Assembly: GCF_035704785.1 (NCBI RefSeq)
Contig: NZ_DASSWP010000169.1
Coordinates: forward strand, 1-8,330
Direction of reading: 5' to 3'
DNA length: 8,330 nucleotides
Source of the DNA: Gracilimonas sp035704785
GTDB taxonomy: Bacteria > Bacteroidota > Rhodothermia > Balneolales > Balneolaceae
The translations under genes and the position numbers were made by a program. Below the pieces are notes generated by a model. The model saw only the letters and a list, made by a program, of their open reading frames with translations. It was not told the DNA's origin and made no database searches. Every line of letters starts with the position of its first letter. Position 1 is the first letter of the stretch. Shown here piece by piece: positions 4,985-8,330 of this stretch.

Positions 4985-5125
4985 GGACCGGGTAGGCCGG
5001 TGTGGCTAAAACTTGTGAACTAGAATCAACCAATCGATCAGACGGACTTTAAGCCGTGAAATCGAGAGTCCGTATTAAACAACCTCGAATCCATCTGACC
5101 GATTGCCGGTCTGATGGATGGTTAA
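4985..5125 (+). ncRNA. Orphan structured element, possible non-coding RNA
   Basis: Several complementary blocks nest here: ACCGG (4987-4991) with CCGGT (4997-5001); AACCA (5028-5032) with TGGTT (5119-5123) as a possible closing stem; ACGGACT (5042-5048) with AGTCCGT (5067-5073); and a strong 13-bp hairpin, 5089-5101 with 5107-5119, broken by one T-T mismatch around loop ATTGC. An alternative pair TCGAG (5062-5066) / CTCGA (5084-5088) competes with the second stem. Blocks CGAGAGT, CCG, ATTAAAC and TCGAA occur in this order both here and in the minus-strand RNA-like region upstream of the IS110-type transposase. It could be a bridge-RNA relic of another IS110 element or an independent RNA. Strand is inferred from that similarity. 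Confidence 0.35.
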
Positions 5126-5604
5126 GGGCTATGTTGCTCGAATTCAATGATTGGAAGACTATAAGCTTCGAGTCTCTGCCTCAAACTTGAGCTTTACCAA
5201 TATAGACAGAGCAGCCATTATGGAAGTTGGAGACTTCCTAAGCATGAACTTTACAGTCACCGCTTCGCTAAAGACTGAAAAGATAATTAGGGAACTTCAT
5301 TCGCAGATCGATCTATCGGTCCATCGGTTAATCGCGAAAATGGACCTTCGTAACGAGTTGAAGTAAAGAATATACTTCTACATTGAATGTTCCATGTCCC
5401 TTGTTCAATGTTCCATCGACCTTAGAAAAAAGAGCGTGAAGAAGATGACGGAATGAAGCGTTAAGAAACCCCGATAATCGGGGCCGCTGATAAACTACGA
5501 AGCGAGCTATATACGTGAAGGAGCATTGATTTCTTTTAGTGTAATGAAGTCAGCTTTAGCTCTTTTTTCGCAGTCGGTCCCGAATGCTATGACTTTATCA
5601 AGTA
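5126..5604. other. Non-coding repeat-bearing region upstream of the IS110-type element
   Basis: No gene that I can support. Small dyads include CTCAA (5182-5186) / TTGAG (5189-5193) and GGAAGT / ACTTCC near 5222-5238. 5335-5357 is a diverged copy of the hairpin repeat at 7032-7054 (21 of 23 bases). AATGTTCCAT is directly repeated at 5386-5395 and 5407-5416. A 71-codon frame beginning with TTG crosses the first half of this region but its 3' end is made of the hairpin repeat. Confidence 0.5.
5469..5483. terminator. Compact GC hairpin
   Basis: CCCCGA (5469-5474) and TCGGGG (5478-5483) form a six- to seven-pair hairpin with the three-base loop TAA. No T-run follows on either strand, so a terminator role is only a possibility. 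Confidence 0.25.
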
Positions 5605-6618
5605 TTAAGCAGCCTTTTTTTGCCTGTCAAAACGAGATTCATAATCAGCTTCATAAGGAGTTTGAGTATTCCATATGGCACATATAATTGTAATTAATTT
5701 GTTGACTAAATTATTCCGGACTACCGGCCAGGGTTTTCCCTCTTCAAGCTTTCGTTGTTTATAGGCCACAAATTTATCGTGGTGTGTACTGGCTGATTGA
5801 GCCGCCATCGTTAATGTAGAACGAATTTCTGAGCTTCCATGGCCCGAAGATCGGGTTTTTCCTCGCACAGATGTTCCTGATTGATGCGCATGGGGAGCGA
5901 CACCAAAACGAGAAGCAATAGCCTTGGGATTCAACTTCTGCTGCCCATAAAACACAATTAGCCATATCCAGGCCGTCACCTGTCCAATCCCTGGAATACT
6001 GCGTAACAACTGGTAGTAGTGGGTCAGGCCTTCGTGGGTTTGTATACACTGCTGAATCTGTTGGTCTAATCGCTCAATATGTTCCTCAAACAGGCGCAGT
6101 TGCTCTCCCCAGCCCTGCTTAAGTAGCTGTGGACAATCCGGTTGTTGGCTAGACTGGGTTTGTTTGGTCTTGGTAGCTGTCCGCTGACGTACCAACCGCC
6201 GGCGTTCACTATACAGTTGTTGAAGCTGATCCAAGACCGGTTCGGCAGGAGTATGTATCGACAGCTGGTCGCTAAAGCGATCGGCATATTCAGCCAGCAA
6301 CTCAGCATCAAAGTCATCTTCTTTGCGATGATGTTCTGGCCCTACTTTTTCTAAAATGGTTGTCTTTTCTACCGAGCAGGTCCATCCCATTTGCGTTAAA
6401 GAAACTAATAACCGCTTGCCGTAAATCCCGGTATCTTCCATGCAAATAACACTGCTCTGGTAGGTGCACCCGTGATCGGTTAACCATTTATCTAAGCATT
6501 GGAAACCAGCTTCGCTATTATCGCACTGAAGATGCTTTCCAGCCGGACGAAGCCAGCAGTCAAGAGTGTCCTTAGAGATATCTATTCCAATAAAGTGGTC
6601 TACGTTTGTGAGATCCAT
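5605..6618 (-). CDS. IS110-family transposase (DEDD plus serine, bridge-RNA-guided type)
   Basis: The 337-residue protein joins an N-terminal RuvC-like DEDD domain to the C-terminal Transposase_20 domain; members of this family recombine donor and target DNA using a structured bridge RNA made from the element's own non-coding end. DEDD residues are visible as D13 (FIGIDISKDTLD), E61 (CMEDTGIYG) and D101/D104 (RKEDDFDAELLAEYA). A helical coiled region (about 128-200) leads to a helix-hairpin-helix-like LRSIPGIGQVTAW (205-217) and the motif FGVAPHAHQSGTSVRGK (238-254), where S247 is the likely catalytic serine, followed by SSEIRSTLTMAA (262-273). Length is normal and nothing essential is missing, so the enzyme looks active. 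A GAGGA Shine-Dalgarno (complement of 6625-6629) lies six bases before the ATG, supporting this start and implying regular translation. Confidence 0.93.
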   Translation of the reverse strand: MDLTNVDHFIGIDISKDTLDCWLRPAGKHLQCDNSEAGFQCLDKWLTDHGCTYQSSVICMEDTGIYGKRLLVSLTQMGWTCSVEKTTILEKVGPEHHRKEDDFDAELLAEYADRFSDQLSIHTPAEPVLDQLQQLYSERRRLVRQRTATKTKQTQSSQQPDCPQLLKQGWGEQLRLFEEHIERLDQQIQQCIQTHEGLTHYYQLLRSIPGIGQVTAWIWLIVFYGQQKLNPKAIASRFGVAPHAHQSGTSVRGKTRSSGHGSSEIRSTLTMAAQSASTHHDKFVAYKQRKLEEGKPWPVVRNNLVNKLITIICAIWNTQTPYEADYESRFDRQKKAA

Positions 6619-6654
6619 AAAAAATCCTCATGTTATATTATACTTAGTAACGTT

Positions 6655-6812
6655 TGCCAGCTGGGTATTATCGGACCTGACTCTGTTCATAGTGTTTTAC
6701 TAGCATGCTATTTAGGTTAAGATAATACCGCGAGCGGAGGGACTGATTCGGGACTTCGAGTTTAATCTCGGTACTCTCGGTTAGTCTGTCTCCGATCGGC
6801 TGGTATTACAAA
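6655..6812 (-). ncRNA. Candidate IS110 bridge RNA (structured left end)
   Basis: The region folds into a long stepwise hairpin: TAATACC (6723-6729) with GGTATTA (6802-6808); CGGAG (6735-6739) with CTCCG (6790-6794); 6741-6753 with 6775-6786 (twelve pairs including G-T, one bulged base); and CGAG (6757-6760) with CTCG (6767-6770) around loop TTTAAT. The side closer to the transposase adds GGTATTATC (6664-6672), which pairs perfectly with GATAATACC (6721-6729) and so competes with the first stem. Size (about 150 bases), strand and location directly upstream of an IS110 transposase fit a bridge RNA with its two internal guide loops. The pairing is written on plus-strand coordinates; the RNA would be read from about 6810 downwards. 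I cannot assign target and donor loops with certainty. Confidence 0.5.
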
Positions 6813-6868
6813 AAAAGCAAAAGTTAACTGCCTTTCTCAATAGTTAAGTCTAACAGATTCTCGGGATG

Positions 6869-6892
6869 GTTCTTTTGTCGGCACAAAAGAAC
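6869..6892. repeat. 10-bp perfect hairpin
   Basis: GTTCTTTTGT (6869-6878) pairs with ACAAAAGAAC (6883-6892) around the loop CGGC. It stands alone between the IS110 element and the purB-side repeats. It has the form of a dispersed intergenic hairpin; no T-run marks it as a terminator. Confidence 0.5.
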
Positions 6893-7168
6893 AAGGAAGT
6901 TGAATACGGGAAATTGATTATTCCAAGGTGTGGGAAGCCCAAGCTTTCAAATTTGATTAGTGATTAACGAACGGTGATTAACGATTTTTGATGGAATGGA
7001 ACGGGAATCCGGAGCTTCCGGGACTGCGTTCCGAAGATGGACCTTCGGAACGAGGGCGTACTGAACTTTCAGAACGAGAATAAAGCTGGAGGCAGAGCCT
7101 CAATCATACGTTCCGCAGCGGAGCGGCGGAACGAGTGTAAACTCAAAACTCACCGCTCAAAACTAAAA
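6893..7168. repeat. Intergenic hairpin-repeat cluster downstream of purB
   Basis: No gene is supported between the IS110 element and the purB stop. GTGATTAACGA is directly repeated at 6960-6970 and 6974-6984. Then come hairpin modules: CGTTCCGAAG (7027-7036) with CTTCGGAACG (7043-7052); CTGA-ACTT-TCAG near 7060-7071; GAGGC (7089-7093) with GCCTC (7097-7101); CGTTCCGC (7109-7116) with GCGGAACG (7126-7133). Three of these run straight into AACGAG. A 73-codon plus-strand frame covering them is an artefact of the repeats. Transcription of purB enters this cluster, so one of the hairpins may end or protect its mRNA. Confidence 0.6.
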
Positions 7169-8330
7169 TCACTCCAACCCAACTCTCTTAAAGATCACAT
7201 CCACATTTCGAGTGTGGTGATCCAGGTCGAATGCATCGTCGATCTCTTCCTGGGTTAAGGCTTCGGTAACCGTCTCATCAGCTTCTACGATGGGCTTGAA
7301 TAGCGTTTGTGATTCCCATGACTTCATCGCTAAAGGCTGGACGGTATCATAGGCTTGCTCGCGCGGCATGCCCTTGTCGATGAGTTTGTGGAGGAGTCGC
7401 TGAGAGAATACCAGTCCCTGCGTTTTCCAGATGTTAGCCTCCATATTATCCTCAAACACCACCAGGTTTTCGATCACACCTGCAAAGCGGTTCAGCATGT
7501 AATCGAGCAATGTGGTTGCATCGGGGAGAATGATCCGCTCGGCGGAGGAATGCGAAATATCACGTTCGTGCCAAAGCGGGATGTTTTCATAAGCGCTAAC
7601 CATATAACCGCGAAGCACTCGGGCACAACCGGAGATATTCTCAGAACTGATCGGATTTCGTTTATGCGGCATGGAAGATGATCCCTTCTGCCCTTTGCGG
7701 AAAGCTTCCTCGGCCTCCCGTAATTCACTGCGCTGCAGGTGACGGACTTCAACCGCCATCTTCTCCATCGTTGAGCCGATCAGTGCCAGTGTGGAGAGGT
7801 AATACGCATGACGGTCGCGCTGCAGGGTTTGGGTTGAAATAGGCGCCGGTGACAATCCTAATTTCTCGCAGGTATATTCTTCCACTTCAGGCGGAATGTT
7901 GGCAAAGGTTCCAACCGATCCGGATAATTTTCCAAACTCCACATCGGCGGCGGCTTTCTTGAAGCGCTCCAGATTTCGGTTCATTTCAGCATACCAAAGG
8001 GCACACTTCAGACCAAAAGTAGTCGGTTCGGCATGAATGCCGTGAGTGCGGCCCATCATTATGGTGTACTTATGGGCTTTTGCTTTTTCAGCCAATACAT
8101 CAACGATGCTTTCTAGTCCTTCCAGCAGAATAGCGTTGGCTTTTTTGAGTCGCACGCCCCAGGCAGTATCAACCACATCGGTGGAAGTGAGTCCGTAGTG
8201 CACCCATTTCTTTTCATCACCCAGGGTTTCGGAAACGGCGCGGGTAAAAGCGACCACATCATGACGGGTTTCCGCTTCAATCTCTTTGATCCTTGCTACA
8301 TCGAATCCCGCATTTTCGTAGAGCTTGTCT
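7169..8330 (-). CDS. purB: Adenylosuccinate lyase (5' end outside the window)
   Basis: The enzyme splits SAICAR to AICAR and adenylosuccinate to AMP, both with release of fumarate, in purine synthesis in the cytoplasm. The visible 386 or so residues cover all but roughly the first 45; the frame is open to the window edge, reading KLYENAGFDVARIKEIEAET before VVAFTRAV. Superfamily landmarks are in order: HYGLTSTDVVDTA (substrate binding), MMGRTHGIHAEPTTFGLK with its catalytic histidine, and the signature GSSSMPHKRNPISSE, which holds the mobile loop serine and the conserved Met, Lys and Asn. It ends with NVDVIFKRVGLE and a TGA at 7169-7171. Nothing in it is broken, and its higher G+C and even composition set it apart from the mobile neighbours as the chromosomal backbone gene. 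The GTG at 8255-8257 is an internal valine codon, not the start. Confidence 0.95.
   Translation of the reverse strand, partial: DKLYENAGFDVARIKEIEAETRHDVVAFTRAVSETLGDEKKWVHYGLTSTDVVDTAWGVRLKKANAILLEGLESIVDVLAEKAKAHKYTIMMGRTHGIHAEPTTFGLKCALWYAEMNRNLERFKKAAADVEFGKLSGSVGTFANIPPEVEEYTCEKLGLSPAPISTQTLQRDRHAYYLSTLALIGSTMEKMAVEVRHLQRSELREAEEAFRKGQKGSSSMPHKRNPISSENISGCARVLRGYMVSAYENIPLWHERDISHSSAERIILPDATTLLDYMLNRFAGVIENLVVFEDNMEANIWKTQGLVFSQRLLHKLIDKGMPREQAYDTVQPLAMKSWESQTLFKPIVEADETVTEALTQEEIDDAFDLDHHTRNVDVIFKRVGLE

Larger units (their letters stand above)
5570..6815 (-). mobile_element. IS110-family insertion element (ends approximate)
   Basis: An intact IS110-family transposase (5605-6618) is preceded on its own strand by about 200 non-coding bases with strong secondary structure and followed by a short tail, the layout of the IS110 group in which the long left end encodes the bridge RNA and the right end is short. 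As usual for this family, there are no terminal inverted repeats and no target duplication to fix the ends. I place the right end near 5570-5580, where the tail carries ATTCGGGAC (complement of 5577-5585) complementary to the upstream RNA, and the left end somewhere beyond 6812. Confidence 0.65.

Noticed and set aside
4985..5125. tRNA or known riboswitch
   Set aside because: No cloverleaf with an anticodon arm, no T-loop consensus, and no known riboswitch core that I recognise; the following stretch has no gene it could control.
5151..5366. 71-codon plus-strand frame starting with TTG
   Set aside because: No Shine-Dalgarno, no family resemblance, and its last codons (MDLRNE...) come from a dispersed hairpin repeat that also occurs at 7032-7054. 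Not an IS110 transposase remnant as far as I can see.
6893..7140. Possible CRISPR array in the repeat-rich region
   Set aside because: The repeats are short hairpins with unequal spacing and variable stems, not identical 24-40 base repeats with regular spacers, and no cas genes are present.
7037..7258. 73-codon plus-strand frame overlapping the 3' end of purB
   Set aside because: Built from the hairpin repeats and the antisense strand of purB; no independent support.

Overview
The window looks like an accessory, repeat-rich stretch of a bacterial chromosome next to one housekeeping gene. The gene families (full-length HipA, HigB/HigA of the type common in Bacteroidota and relatives), the sparse Shine-Dalgarno signals and the many intergenic hairpins suggest the Bacteroidota/Balneolota/Rhodothermota neighbourhood. 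This is inference from style, not proof; no rRNA, tRNA or other phylogenetic marker is present, only a 5'-truncated purB.

Layout. Bases 1-585 hold a small AT-rich orphan gene bracketed by a 13-bp inverted repeat and by hairpin sites that resemble integron attC recombination sites; I read it as a probable integron-type gene cassette, with no integrase in view. Bases 762-2145 are an IS481-family insertion sequence (transposase 871-2025, plus strand) with unusually layered inverted repeats, a start codon buried in a hairpin, and a GC-rich three-way-junction structure near its right end. Its right end supplies the last codons of the neighbouring minus-strand antitoxin gene. Bases 2132-2847 are a HigB/HigA toxin-antitoxin pair and 3189-4843 a HipB/HipA pair, both on the minus strand, each with a palindromic operator candidate upstream of its first gene. 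Bases 4985-5125 contain an orphan structured element; 5126-5604 has no convincing gene. Bases about 5570-6815 are an IS110-family element (transposase 5605-6618, minus strand) with a strongly structured region of about 150 bases just upstream of the transposase, the position of a bridge RNA in the IS110 group. Bases 6820-7168 are non-coding and packed with hairpin repeats. From 7169 to the window edge runs purB (adenylosuccinate lyase, minus strand, 5' end missing).

How it fits together: two addiction/persistence modules, two transposable elements of unrelated chemistry and a cassette-like gene have accumulated beside a conserved purine gene, the pattern of an insertion-tolerant plasticity zone. 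The most interesting non-protein signals are the foldable, possibly switching RNA upstream of the IS110 transposase, a second structured element at 4985-5125 that shares sequence blocks with it, the attC-like cassette boundaries, and a family of short hairpins that all end in AACGAG but have different, internally compensated stems.
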